Assembly (NCBI RefSeq): GCF_041146395.1
Contig: NC_090989.1
Span: 242,410,843 to 242,474,842 of the forward strand
Direction: 5' to 3'
Length of the DNA: 64,000 nt
From: Eulemur rufifrons
Taxonomy: Eukaryota; Chordata; Mammalia; Primates; Lemuridae
Part shown: in pieces, positions 47,541 through 60,270 of the stretch
Layout of the letters: each line of letters opens with the position of its first letter
Numbering within the stretch: the first letter of the stretch is position 1
Made by a program: the position numbers and the translations under genes
Notes under the pieces: generated by a model
Seen by the model: the letters and a program-made list of their open reading frames with translations, nothing else
Databases searched by the model: none
Told to the model about the DNA's origin: nothing

Positions 47541-50500
47541 CTTGAATGAATTTTTTTCTCTAACTTACCATTTTAAAAATTCCTATTTTGAAAGTATACT
47601 TGTTTTTATTTTATTGAAAAGTGGGGTTTATTGTTATAAAATATATCTGTGAGCGTAAAGCAAAATGAACCAAAAGTAAGAATTGAAAAATTTAGGTAAT
47701 TCTAGGTATTACTATTTTAAAACTTTTTCTTCCATTTTGTTCCTTGTTCACAGAAAAGTTAATTCAAATTTTATTTAAAGATACGTGATGAGTAATAAGT
47801 GAGACTTTTGAGAATTTTTAAGTTTTTATTTTTTATGAATGTCTTATTTTTCATTCTTACCTGCCATTTTTGAAAACAAGTGTCATTAAATAACATTTCT
47901 CTTTAAAGATAATGTGATTTACACAAAGGCCTGGAAAGTAAATCTTAGGAAATGAAACTTCGCCCTCTTCTGGTTACTATCACTAATTGCAACTCAGTTC
48001 GGCAGAGTACATGAATTAGAAATGCAATGTTTCCTAATAGTATAAGCTAACCGTTTTTTGAAATAATCACTTTGGATCATGCTACATTAAAATTTTCATG
48101 TTGCAAAGTGCACATATACTGTAGATGAAAATTTTAATCTTTAAGTGTGCTTTCCCCTGTACCTGGGGAAATATCCCTATCCATATATGTTTGGGACAGG
48201 AATATGGCAGCCATTCTCAAAGGTAAAAATAATTGTATTCAGAAAACTAAAATAGCTGCTCACATAAATAGTGACTGAATATAGACAGATAATGCTGAAT
48301 GCATTGAGGAGAGGTACAAGATTTCTAAAGGGGAAAAATTGCCATTAAATTTTAGAGGTATCCTTGAGATTTTAAAAATACCTTGTGTTTTCCATCTGGA
48401 ACATTTGAAAGCTATTTATTTCAGTCAGTGGAAAGTCCCTGAGGAAACTGCTTACAAACAAGTTTATGAAATTTTCTTTATATGCCATCATTTTTTTGAA
48501 GGACAGTTGCTTCATTGTTATTGTTAGGAATAAATGGAAACCCAGCTGTGGTAAAAGACAGTTGACAAATTAGAGGTGGTTTAAACAACTTGAGCAGCAT
48601 GACTCACTAAATATTTCTTTAATTACTATTACTTTTAGAAGGATTTCTTTAATTATATATGTGTACTTCTGTGTATATATATGCACATATATAAGTATCT
48701 ATGTAGACATACACTAAAGCCATATTGGTTCTATTATCATGAAGGCTTTTCTATGAAGCCATTAAAAATATATTTCCAAAGCATATTTTACCAGAAAATG
48801 TCATATTAAATTACTGTAGAGTAATTGATGTTGATTTAGGATGTAAACATGTTTAGTAGATTATGGATTAATTTTAAAGGCGTGGATGTGAGAAACCAGA
48901 TCTTGTAAAATTTTGATGCACTCAGTATTCATTTATTACAAAAACGTTTTAGATTCTAAACCTAAATAGTACAATGCCTGGCAAGTAGTTGATATTCAAT
49001 TAACATATACTCAGTAAGAAACCATTTTATATAATAGATCTCTTTGAGACTCTGATAAAACTGAAGAACTCTACAAAATGGCCTACAGATACACAGTTTT
49101 GCATACAATTTCATGGGGTTCTTGCATCTCCTAAATGCTATTCAGGTTAAAATCCTTGGTGATTCCTAAGTTGTTTCTATTGCATTAATCTGTTTACTGA
49201 ATGCTATTCTTCTGAAAAGTGTTAGATCCCATAGAGGATACCGAGGGTAAAATATTGTGCTCTAAAGGAAGTTACATTATACAATAGAGATCTGGTTTAA
49301 GACAAGAATCTTAGAGCTGTTAGATTATTTATGTGGTTTATATAATGATATGCATGTATCTGTTTGAGAAACTGAACTACTTTTGAACTGGAAAGAACAT
49401 CCATTTGGGCAGTATTCAAATTATTGAAAATAATTTTATGATCTTAAAACTTAATTTACATGATGCCTTATACATTCCATACCCGTTATAATAATTTAAG
49501 GACTTATTAAATAATTTTATAGGTCATTTGTCCAACCACTAAGTAGTGTGTGAGGAAACTGAGGCTCAGCAGTAGTGTTGTCCATCTCCAAGATTAACAG
49601 TATGGGTCATCCGGAGTGGAATTACTGTACTGACTTCAGCAATTCCAGATGATAAGGTCTGAGGAAGGATTCATGTCTATTTTGTCCATTCTCAGCTTTG
49701 TACAGTGGGTGTCTGACACATAGTGGGTGCTCAAATAATAGGTTTCCACTGACAGAATTAAATAAAAGACAGAAAAGAAAGAATTAGCTTAGGAATTCAG
49801 TCATCCAACATCTGTTTATTAAACATCTACTTTGTGCCATGCACTGTGCTAGATACAAGGGATAAAAAGATTAAAAGATCTCGCCTCAAATTGTTCACAA
49901 TCTTTATTGTCATGTGTATAAAAGCAACCAACTATTTGACAATGTTGGTATATCAGTGAGGTCTTTGTAATCTTGACATTTATGCCCCTGGGTGCTGCTT
50001 GAAGCCCGAACTCCTAAGCCATTAATTAGGGGTGGGTAGGAAGAGGGGTAAACATTTTGAGAGCTACCACATGACAAAAATGAATTAGGTTTATTCTGTA
50101 TCATGTAGAGGGCATAGAAGATAGAAATTTTATGGAGAGAGAATTCAAAAGAACATAAAGAATGATTTTTTTCACAGTTAACAACTGTCCAAGAGTGAAA
50201 TGGGCTGCCTTGTATGATAATGTATCCTGTACTCATTGAAAATACCAGGTAGAAAATATCAATCAGAGACACAATTGATGGAATTTTTCATTACTTCCTC
50301 AGTATTAATACTGAATAGTTTAGTAGCTAATTGGAATCATGATAAATATTTCTTAAATAAATGAATGAATGAATTTCAATTCTAAGACCATGTGAATGAA
50401 AATACACTACCATTATTCGTCAATAAAACACAGTACAGCTTTGCTCATCAGAATTTTTTTAATGTGATAGCCTCCTGGGAGTAAGCAGAAATGGAAAAGA

Positions 50501-50631
50501 GAGAACACAGTGCATGATTTACAAGAGATTCAGACTGGTCGAGGTTCATGTGAAATATATATGCATGAGGAAAAAGAAGAGGGCTCAAAGAGAGCATAGA
50601 AGAAGGATATCAACTACATACCAATATATAT
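47541..50631. other. DMRTA1 downstream flank with MIR/L2 scraps
   Basis: L2-like text near 49205-49330 and 49790-49910 ('ctactttgtgccatgcactg', -), MIR near 49500-49600 ('gaggaaactgaggctcagca', -). The rest is AT-rich and unassigned. Confidence 0.5.
47961..47973 (-). promoter_or_regulatory. Weak CTCF-like motif downstream of DMRTA1
   Basis: CGCCCTCTTCTGG reads as the reverse complement of the CTCF core with one mismatch. It lies about 450 bp past the poly(A) signal. Weaker than the site at 50881. Confidence 0.3.
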
Positions 50632-50840
50632 TCCTGGAAAGAGCACTTGCTTTGGACTTCAGGAGACCCAACATGGACTTACCAGCTGTATGACTTGGGC
50701 AGGTTACTTAAATTCTCTGGACGTTGGTTTCTTCTCAGAAAAACAGGATAATAATAACTAACTTGTGAGATTCATAGAGATAAAAGATAGCTTACATAAA
50801 CTGCTGGATACAGCAATGCTTATATACTGAATGGTAAATA
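50632..50840 (+). repeat. MIR, nearly full length
   Basis: 'agctgtatgacttgggcagg', 'ttacttaaattctctggacg', 'acaggataataataactaac' and the TTAATA-like 3' end follow the MIR consensus order. Confidence 0.8.
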
Positions 50841-50880
50841 AATAACTCTCACTGTTAGTACTTTGTATTAAAATATCTTT

Positions 50881-50895
50881 GCCCCCTGGTGGCAA
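50881..50895 (-). promoter_or_regulatory. Strong CTCF-like core motif
   Basis: GCCCCCTGGTGGCAA is the reverse complement of the CTCF core (CCACCAGGGGGC on the - strand). It matches all core positions I can recall. It lies 3.4 kb after DMRTA1, just past a MIR and outside any repeat I recognise. Function is inferred from the motif only. Confidence 0.5.
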
Positions 50896-51299
50896 TCCTT
50901 CAACACGGAGCATTATAATTGCATTTAATCCAGTTAATGGACGTGGAACCCAGGAGCTGCCATCACCAGAGGAACATGCAGGCTTAGGTACAGACTTCCT
51001 GTTTGTTCATTTCATAGGTGAGCCACCCTTTCATAACATTATTGTATATGTTACTTGGATTCTTTCAAGGGCTCTCTGAAGAAAATGAACAGCAAAACCA
51101 TAGTTTTGTTCATGCTACATTTACCAATCAGAATTCAGTCAGTAAACAGAGTCCCTGTCAGTGTATATGGAAATAAGGGAGTTATAGAAATTTGAACTAA
51201 CACAAGTAAAGGAGGAGCTGAGAAATGAAAGTCTGGAAGAGGGAAATTGCAGATCAGGGAAAGAGACACTAACTAATCAGCCGGAAGCACTGGTGTGGG

Positions 51300-51690
51300 T
51301 GGACAAGTGGGAACTTGCAGAAAAGCTGTGAAGTCCAGCATGCCCAGTCACTCAAATATTCCCAAGGGGTCTGTGAGAAGCTAGTGTCTGTGTGGCTACT
51401 AGCTCTGTGGGGGTGCGAGTAAACACCTGGTAGTGGGTCTGCACCACTGTGGGTCAGTGGGGTCTGCAGGCACGAAGAAAAGTGGGACGTGGAGTAAGAA
51501 AAAGTGAGGACAGCCCGGAAATCACTGGGTATCTGATTTTGATGACTTCTGTCTCGTTTCTACCTTACAAATCTCACCATAATTCCTGTTTGGGCCAACT
51601 CTCACTCTGAAAAAATACAGGAAGGGGAATTTTGGGAAATGTATTAATAGTTCCTAGTCAGCCAAACTGACTTAGTGTGGTCCAGTACAG
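51300..51690 (-). repeat. LTR-like repeat, right-hand partner at 56010-56390
   Basis: Shares a ~370-bp colinear similarity (about 65-70% by eye) with 56010-56390 in the same orientation, for example 'gggaattttgggaaatgtat' against 'ggaaattctgggaaatttag'. The two copies bracket the ERVL interior, so they may be the LTR pair or leader-type segments. Strand is taken from the ERVL. Confidence 0.45.
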
Positions 51691-51991
51691 GTACTCCTTG
51701 CCAGCGTGGCTTTCGTACTCACTTTTATTAATCATATTTATTTTGGAATATGTGCAAAAACAAAGTCATTCTTTTACCTAAGATTGTTGCATCAATAATC
51801 CTCTGTATAATAAAAACATGCTAACCCTCTCCCCAAAAGAGGACCCACAAAGTGATTTATCTATGTTGGGTTTTGCTCATTCCTCTTTTACCTAGTCAAA
51901 TTGTCCTTTGAATATCATATAAATTTAATCCTGAGATACAGGTAACCACTATAAGAACAGTTCTGTTATAGTAGGGAATTGGGAAAAGGGG

Positions 51992-51993
<2 letters not shown>

Positions 51994-52027
<34 letters not shown>

Positions 52028-52042
52028 ACAAATATATATATA
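51994..52042 (+). repeat. (CA)n/(TA)n microsatellite
   Basis: About 18 CA units with one interruption, then TA units. Confidence 0.9.
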
Positions 52043-52159
52043 CTTACTTTAAAGCAAGGAAGAAATAAATGTTTCTATTTACTAGTGCTGTCATGTTTGG
52101 TCATGGGACCATAACTTGTCATGGGATCAGAGATGGTATTTATAACTTCCTTCTTCTAC

Positions 52160-55100
52160 TACCCATTTCATGTTTTCTTTGCTCCCAGAAAGTCTCTTGG
52201 TTAATTGTGGTTCCTTACTGGGTAGAGCAACCCAAATCCTCATTCCTGAAGAGTCTGTGCCATTGACAGTCCTGCCTCTAGTAGATTGATGTGGTTTTCC
52301 ACTAACTTTTACCATGAAATATTGAGAGACGAAATGACACTCTAGGGGCTCTCCTGCATACTGGAGATTCTACCACCTACCTCTTTCCTGTGGTTTCAGT
52401 GACTTGAGGTGCTCAAAATAGCCAATAGTAGTTCCAGGTTCCAGTACAATGTATGCTCTTATGGAATCATTTCTCCTTTGGGAAGTAAGACCTCTAAACC
52501 AAAAAAAGCCACAAATTTTAGAGAAAGAAAACAAAAATATTTATCAGCAAATCGTAAGGATTAATATGAAAGGAGTCATTCCTGTATCTACCTGTGATTC
52601 CCAGACTCATGAATCCTGGGTATAGGAGAAACATCACCACATATTTATTACTGATTCAAAGCCTATCTTCCATCCAGAAAAACATTATTCTGGCCCCATA
52701 AAGTGCTTTCACCAGCTGGTGCCATAACTGAGTTCTCCAAAGGCCATTCCATAATTTTATTAGGCCAGCTGTTTCAGGATGAGGAGAACATGATGACACC
52801 AGTGAATACCATGAGCATGAGTCCAATATTGTACTTCATATGCTACAAAATGAGTTTCTTTGTCAGAGGTAATGTTGTATGGATTACTATAAAGGTGAAT
52901 AAGCCATTCTGTAAGCCCCAGATAGTGGTGGTTTTAGCAGAAACATTAAGAGTGGGAAAGGTAAAATCATATCCAGCATAAGTGTTTTTTTTTTTTTTTT
53001 CCAGTGAGAACAAAGAGATGTTCCACCAATGATGGAAGTGATCCAATGTAATCAACCCGTCACTGGGTGGCTGGCTGGTTCCTCCAGGGAATGGTGCTAT
53101 TTCAGGAACTCAGTGTTGATTTTTGCTCTTGGCAGTTTGAGTATTAAGCAGTGACTTTTGACAAATTGGCTTTGGTGAATGGAAGTCCATGTTACTGAGG
53201 CCATGCATAAGCTCCATCTCTGCTTCCATGATCATTCTCTTCATAAGCCAATTGGGCAATTACAGAAATAAAGGAATGGGTTACCTAGTGCATACGATTA
53301 TTAAGATACTCTTATTTGGAGGTTGCTCTTTGGTGAGAATTTATATAGTACAAAAATATCTTCATATTTTGTATTTTGTGCCTATCTGGAGAGAGCTCTT
53401 TCCACAGACCTTTTCTCCAGACCTTGTTACTGATTTTCCAATCATATTTCTTCCAAGCTGCTGACCATCCAGCCACACTGTTAGCCACTGCTTATGACTC
53501 ATTCTAGATATGTACCTCTGTTCTTTCCATTGGAAAAATTTTCCTTACCACTATACTTCAAGGCTACACCTGTAGTGGTGCAGCTGCCTACTTCAGATAG
53601 TCCCAGAATAGTGCTCAGAACCATTGTGAAGAAGCATCAGATTGTTCTTTTTTATTCTGTTGTCATAGACAACTCTACATAAGAGAGAGGAGACAATGTG
53701 GCAGGAATAGGAGCCATGGGCATTTAAGCCACTTTTCATGCAACTTATTTGTGACTTCAAAACCTTTGGGGAAAAGCCCATCTATTGCTTCCACTTTATG
53801 GTGTGCTGCTACATAAGGCTCGGCGAGTCAGACAACATCCTGTGAACCTGAATAAGGTCACATGGTTATTTGATGGCCAATACTGAGTGTTAGAACTCTA
53901 TTAGGACACTGTAAGAAGGGGAAGCTGTTTCTTAAAAGGAGAATAATTTTCTGCAGAGAAAGCAAAACTTTTCTCCGAAGTCCAAGAGGGGTGCACTGTG
54001 ATTTACTTATAAGGGTCTGCCAAAGGTTTCCCTAAGGATTCCTAAATGCCATAGACACTTCAAGCTCTAATGAGTCTGCTGGATTATGTTGCCCAGGTGG
54101 CAGGACAGGTTGAATGGCAGTCTGGTTCTGTTGCAGAACCTCCTTTTGATCTGGGCCTGACTCAAAACTGACAGCTTATTTGGTAAATGGGTTGAAGTAA
54201 GATGCCCAAATCAGGTACTTATAACCAAAATACAGATGTCCACCTCTAAGAGGTAGTAGACGCTGTGCGCAGAAATGTTCTTCATCTGATAAGAGATATT
54301 TCACTATGCACCAGACCACTGATCCCTAGAAATTTCATAGATATGGCATACCCCTGAAATTTTATGGGGTCAATTCTTCCAGCCCAGGCATGCATATGTT
54401 TTGACATATCTTCAGCGGTCCCAACCTTTTTGACACCAGGGAGCAGTTTTTCCACGGATGTGCGGTGGCTATGCGGCTTCAGATCCGCCTCAGATCAGGC
54501 GTTGGATTCTCGTGGGGAGCGCGCACATCCTGGATCCCGCGCATGCGCAGTTTGCAGTGGGGTTCATACTCCTGTGAGGGTCTGATGCCGCTGCTGATCT
54601 GACAGGGAGGCGGGGCTGGGGCGGTGAGGCAAGGGATGGGAAGCGGCTGTGGGTGCAGGTGGGGTTGAGCTCACTCGCTCGCGCTCACCTCCTGCTGTTT
54701 GGGCAGGGTGCGGGGGCGGGGGGGTGGAGATTGAGGACCACAGATCGGGAGTATTTGCCACTTTCTGTTTATCAGGTTCAATAAGCATGATATCATCTAT
54801 GTGGTAGGCTTGCCTGCTTGATGTCCTGTAGAGTGGAGAAGCAAACACTTTCCTGGTAGACTACATTTTAGCAGAGGGATGGAGAGTTGATACAGCCCTA
54901 AGACGGGGTATTACACTGTGTTACTGCTGCTGGTGGTTCTTACTAACAAGTATAGAGAAAAAAAATGTTTATGAGATCAATCGTCTAAAACTAGAAAAAA
55001 AGAAGCTTTGTTGATTTGCTCCAATGAAGCAGCCACATCTTGTCATAGTCTTCAATCCATAGGTCAGGGTCCAGTGTGGGAATTCTACAAGTTGTTGAGT

Positions 55101-55520
55101 ATGGCTCTTCACACTATCCTTTTAAGAAATGAGGAAATAAACATAGGATAATTTTGGAAACTCATTGGTCTAACTTTATGATGAACCTGAACCAAAATGT
55201 CATTGATGATTAGACCTTAGTCTCCTCTTGAAGCTCTATCCAGCCTGGTGGACCACCATGGCAATTTAGGTTTCCAGGGATTAGTTATTTGTCCCATAAA
55301 CTCTGAAAAAATATGATTATTTTCCTTTCCTCAATGCATAGTCAGCTGGTAAATTGGTTTAGGTAGGAGGAATATTTACATTGTAAAGTATTGAAAGCAG
55401 GGTCTCTACTTAGAAGGACCTATCCTCATTTTCTACAAGAGGCTCTGGGCCTATAAACAGGTTCAAGGCTAGAAATATGTTGAGGGGCCATGACTTTCTC
55501 TTGTGGTAATTCAAGACAGA
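52160..55520 (-). mobile_element. ERVL-type (class III) endogenous retrovirus interior, antisense, defective
   Basis: Antisense text follows the ERVL interior in order: integrase region (about 52690-53230, 'ggtgaatggaagtccatgtt'), RNase H/RT region (about 53680-54360), RT continuing after a MER1 insertion (about 54755-54960, 'ataagcatgatatcatctat'), then protease/gag-proximal text (about 55030-55500, 'gaggctctgggcctataaac'). All frames are broken by stops, frameshifts and deletions; the longest open stretch is under 100 codons. It is a fossil with no coding capacity. Confidence 0.75.
54413..54743 (-). mobile_element. Second MER1-type transposon, inside the ERVL
   Basis: Starts 'cagcggtcccaacctttttg', the reverse of the MER1 end seen at 41607, is GC- and CpG-rich, includes 'gatccgcctcagatcaggcg' and ends near 'gattgaggaccacag'. 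ERVL sequence resumes right after. Opposite orientation to the copy at 41278. Confidence 0.8.
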
Positions 55521-56009
55521 CTTAGTTTCATCAAACCTATTGCTTTTCCACTTATACAAATTAAGTATGACTTTGACAAGCTGCCCACCTATTTCAGTCC
55601 TAGAAACACAATTATACATTAGTCAATGCCAAAGGTCTCTGCAAGTCAAATCATTCTGATTACTGCTTCAGCTCAGTTTTTTTTTTTTTTAAATAGAATT
55701 CATCCCCAATCTTATATCTAGCATATAAGTGCCACTACTTTCATTTCATGACTCCTGGATCTCATTATCCCCTTTGAATTCAGGGAGCCTATTTTACTGG
55801 CAGGAAGTTTCACAGATATCCCAGGCACAGAGAAGAGCCACAACTGAGGACTCCAGTGATGTTGGCGCTTTCCTCATCAAGGGAGTGCCATTTTTTTTAG
55901 AGTACCTTGGGGAACATAATTAAGATGTGAGTGAGCAGTTAATGCATAATAAATCCACATCAACATTTTAATCTCCAAAAACCATTGCAGTTGATCTCAC
56001 CACAATGGC

Positions 56010-56390
56010 GTAATAGAGGGACACTTATGGAGGCATCTGTAGATAGCAGTTTTCTCTATGTAGCTACTACTTCTGTGAGTGCTCAGCCAAGCACCTGCTG
56101 GCAGGAATGGGGTTGCTCTTGGTCATCAAAAGCAGCAATCAGGAATATAAGCTCATTATGGAGTGGGGGAAATCGAGGACAAGTTAAGACCTTCTGGGCA
56201 CATCTGAATCTGTCATTGTGTTTTACTGTAATACTTTCTCTTGTAATGACTTCTGCTTCCCTTCTGCCTTGTAAATCTTGTAGAGTTCCTCTTTTGGCTG
56301 ACTCTAACTTGGAACCACACAGGGAAGGAAATTCTGGGAAATTTAGTTTCTAGCCTTAGCCAAGTTGACACAACACAAATGAGCATACAA
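56010..56390 (-). repeat. LTR-like repeat, left-hand partner at 51300-51690
   Basis: See the partner entry: same orientation, colinear, at the 5' side of the antisense ERVL remnant. The family name is not recognised with certainty. Confidence 0.45.
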
Positions 56391-56829
56391 CATGTTGTAA
56401 AATTCGTATGTTGTCAATTTTTTTCAATTTTACAGCTTTATGAAATTATATTTTTTCTCCCTCTAAATCAAAGCTTGGGCATATGTTAAATATGGGGAAC
56501 CAATAATAGTAAATGCCTAGTTTGTGTCTTTAATTACATGTCCTATTATTGATTTCACTCTCTTTAAAAATATATTTATTATGGGATAATTTAAAAATCA
56601 CATGCCATTGTGACAAATGATATAGAAACATCTAATATACGCTTTATCCAGTTTTCCCCAGTGGTAACATCTTACCTGATTTTAGTACAGTGTCACAACC
56701 AGAAAATTGAAATTGACATAACCCATAGATAATGCATGGATTAAATTCAGGATAACATATAAAGTCGAGGGGATCTTTGGCACAGGAAAACATCATTTGA
56801 CATACATTTTTAAAAAGATAATTCTAGTC

Positions 56830-57120
56830 GTGTTGTGGGGAATCCACTGTAAGGAACAAAGAAAGGAGCCTGAAAGCAAATTTGGAGGTTATTGCATAAG
56901 CCAGATAAGAGATGATTGTGGCTTAGAAGAAATTGGAAAAAGGAATTAGAGGTGATAGGTAGTGGTTAGATTGTACATAGAAATTATAGAATTTGCTTAT
57001 GGATTGGATGTGGGCTATAAAAGAAAGAAAGGGACCAAAGGTACCTCCAAAGTTTTAGTCTAAACAACTTAGTTGAATGGTGTTCCCATTTACTGTGATG
57101 GGAAAGAGTGTAAAATTGTT
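56830..57120. repeat. Ancient L2-like LINE fragment
   Basis: 'ttggaggttattgcataagc', 'gagatgattgtggcttagaa' and 'gttcccatttactgtgatgg' match a common ancient mammalian LINE segment; the exact family is uncertain. Confidence 0.45.
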
Positions 57121-57139
57121 CATTTTTATGCCACTCAGG

Positions 57140-58320
57140 TAGTCTGAAAAATTTCAAAGAATGATTATTATAATGGCCATTTTTCTGGCCACAATGGGGT
57201 TACACTAGAAATTAAAAAAAAAAAAATTAAGGAAAAAATTGTCATCAACTTTCTTCCTCTTACCTCCTCTTTACACATGTTAAGAAAGTGAAAAAAAAAA
57301 ACCTCAAATAATTAGTAAAAAGTAAAATTTCATTGAGTATTGTGAAAATACTTAGAAGTGAGTGATAGCTACAAATTATTCTACAGCGTAATGCAGCTTA
57401 AGAGGGTGAGAGAAGAAAATTAGTAGCTTTAAGTAAATTAATTAATTTTAAAAAGTTTAAAAAATAATCAAATAATTTAACTTAAGAAGCTAGCAAAGCA
57501 TATGAAATGAATTTAGGAAAAGGAAATAGGATTATACAGGTAGAAGTAGGAATTAATACGATAGAAAAAACTAACTAAAGTGCAGATCAAAAAGGCAAAA
57601 CCTATGTTCCATGAAAAGATTAATAAATAGACAAATCTTTATAGAAAAGCTCACTAAGAAAGAAAGAGAGAAGGCATAAATAAATAATTTTGCAAATGAT
57701 ACAGGAGACATTAGAGAAGAATTACATCATGTCAATATGATGAACGCTATTTTTTTTGAAAATTTACATTAATTGTAAACATTTCTAAAAATTAATTAAA
57801 AATTGGTGGAGTTGAGAAATCACCATTAAAGAAATAGAATATGTAGTTAAAAAAAATGCAGCCCTTTATTCTCATGAGAACATATCAGATCCACAGAGTT
57901 TCTGGCAAGGTTTACCAAACATTCAAGAAACACATAATCTCTATGTTATGCAAACTCTTTAATAACAAAGAACAAGAGAGAACACTTGTTAAACTTGACA
58001 TCTGAGGTATATCTTGATACCAGAACATGATAAGTGCTGAAAGGGAAAATTTCTTTATACAGAAATCTTAAAGGAAATGAGGAAATCAAATTCATGTGTG
58101 TATCAAAAAATCTAAAAGTACACTGTAGCCATGTATTTCAGGAATTCATAGATAGCTTAAATCATTAAATTTATCAATATAATTTTCCACATTAACAAAT
58201 TAAGCAAAAATATTATTCATATATGTAGGAAAAATATAATGTATTTCATGCTAATTTATAAGAAATCTTTAGATAAGTAGGGATGGAAACTATGAGTAGG
58301 TTCAGCTACTAGAAACAAAT
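57140..58320 (+). mobile_element. Old L1 (L1M) ORF2 fragment
   Basis: 'gttccatgaaaagattaata', 'caggagacattagagaagaa' and 'tttaccaaacattcaagaaa' follow L1 ORF2 around the start of the reverse transcriptase region, heavily decayed. Confidence 0.7.
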
Positions 58321-58365
58321 TTAAACTAACTTTTACCAAACTTTGACTTTAAAATTATTGAATGG

Positions 58366-60270
58366 GGGGAGGCAAGATGGCATATGGGAAACACTTGCAG
58401 CCAGAGTGTCTTTACAAGAAGGAAAGATTTTAGATGAAAGTGAAAAAAACAAACAGGCAGACAAACATAGATCGGATGAAGGTCAGAAATAAGGGTGCCT
58501 GAACCTACAGGAGACTCCATGGGAAGAGCTTTTGGAGCAGAAGTGGAAGAACAAAGGCACTGGCAGGGTCTAAACCCTGAGAGGCTTGGAGACCAGAGAC
58601 AAGGGTAGGTGGAGCAGTTAAATTTCCCCTCCCTTGCATCTCGGACTGCTGGTGGGCTCCTGAGCTGCTGGAGAGACCTGCTGACACCAGCCCAGAGACA
58701 GCTGCTGCCAGTGAGCGGTGAGCCTCTTGTGGACAGGGCACCAGACTTCCAGCTTCCTTGGGGCACGTCCCACCCCACAGACCAGAGCTGATGGGCAGGC
58801 GCCATATTGCTTCATTCTCTCCTTCCCCTCCCCAACCGGAGGCTGCTGAGACAGACAATTTAGCCACCACCTGGAGACATCCACAGGGAACAGAACCTTT
58901 CCTTTTGGGGCCCTGCAGTGGACTGAAGGGTACTCAGACTGTGAGCTCCCTACTCCCCAGCCCTCCCTGGTGTTGTTTGCCTGGTGACTCCAGCAGAGCA
59001 GCGCAAACCCTGAAACAGAGACATTGCTCCAGCTTGGGCACATTGTGGGTGACTTGAGACCAGCATTTTTCTCCCTGGCAGGGTCAGAGATTGATCTCCA
59101 GGTCCCAGGGGAAAGGCCTGCAGGCCAGATCCTGTACACCCAGGTCTCCATCGCCGGTTGGGGGTGGGGGGCGGGTGGCAGAAGAGGGGACTGAGGTGTG
59201 TGTGCCTTTAGGGGCAGATCAGAGTGGGTCCTGCTGCAGCGTGCTTGAGGGGCAACTCTCCCCCCCACAGGAGGGCCGAGCTCCCAGCTCAGGCTGTGAT
59301 CTTGGGTAGGGAACCTCCCAGCTTGCATCACAGTCAGAGGAACTCTGCTGGCTTGAGGTCCTGCTTGCTGGCAGAGGCAGGGGAGAAACCACGGAATAGG
59401 GGAGAGTAGAAAGGAGCGAGGGTTGCTCTAGACTGCAGATCTCAGACTGCCCCACCTCCACACACAGACTTTTGGCTGAATGGGGCCATTTCAGCCCTTC
59501 CCTGACAGCTTTGCCCAGAAGCAGAAAACAGTCCTTTGACCCCTGCTAATAGCATTGTGGCAGGATCCCCCAACCCAGCCCCACCCAGTCCCACTCCCCC
59601 ACTTCCCCCCACTGAAGTGGAGAATAAGGACACAAATGGAAGTCCCAGGGCCCTACCCACCACTGAGGCACTAGAGTGCTTCTCCAGAGGAATGAGAGCT
59701 GGTTACAGGACCCAAAAACAACACTGCAGCCTGCCCCTCCTGGCAAGCACCACCTAGTGACAGTGAGGTCAACTGCACACTCTTTTACTGCATTTTCTGA
59801 CTCATCACACAGGGTGTGGTCAAATCTCACCCACAAACATCGCCTACTGGCTGAGAGACTAAACTGGGCTTATCATTATGTAAATGCAAATCTAAAGGTA
59901 AGAAGTAACAGCTGCTCCAGAGGGGAAGGAATCAGTGAAAGAACTCTGAAAGCATGAACAATCAAAGTGAAAGCACACCCCCAAAGGGGAACACTAGCTC
60001 TCTAGCAATGGATATCAACCAAATTCAGAACACCAAAATGACAGAAGAATTTCAAACATGGATTATAAGAAAACTCAATGATATGTATGAGAAAATGGAT
60101 ACTCAACACAAAGAAACCACACAAAAAATCCAGAACTTAAAGGAAAACTTCACTAAAGAAATTGGAATATTAAAGAAAAATCAAACAGAACTTCTGGAAA
60201 TGAAGAATTTATACAAGGAATTACAAAACATAGTGAAAAGCCTAAAAGCAATAACATATCTTCATTAATC
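58366..60270 (+). mobile_element. L1 5' end: full GC-rich 5'UTR and start of ORF1, 3'-truncated
   Basis: Begins 'ggggggaggcaagatggcat', an L1-type 5' end, with a 1.6-kb GC-rich 5'UTR, then the ORF1 start. It ends abruptly near 60260 with no ORF2, 3'UTR, A tail or visible target-site duplication. The 5'UTR end is homologous to that of the antisense L1 at 20905-23880. Confidence 0.8.
59954..60268 (+). pseudogene. L1 ORF1 N-terminal fragment
   Basis: Opens at the ATG after the L1 5'UTR and codes about 97 residues of ORF1p before leaving the element: a Ser/Gln-rich start, then a coiled-coil-like stretch with repeated MxTQHKETTQKIQNLKENF spacing. The RNA-recognition and C-terminal domains are missing because the element is cut off, so it cannot form ORF1p. 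Confidence 0.8.

Noticed and set aside
58326..59836. Overlapping open frames up to 237 codons
   Set aside because: All fall in the L1 5'UTR; low-complexity composition and no domain.
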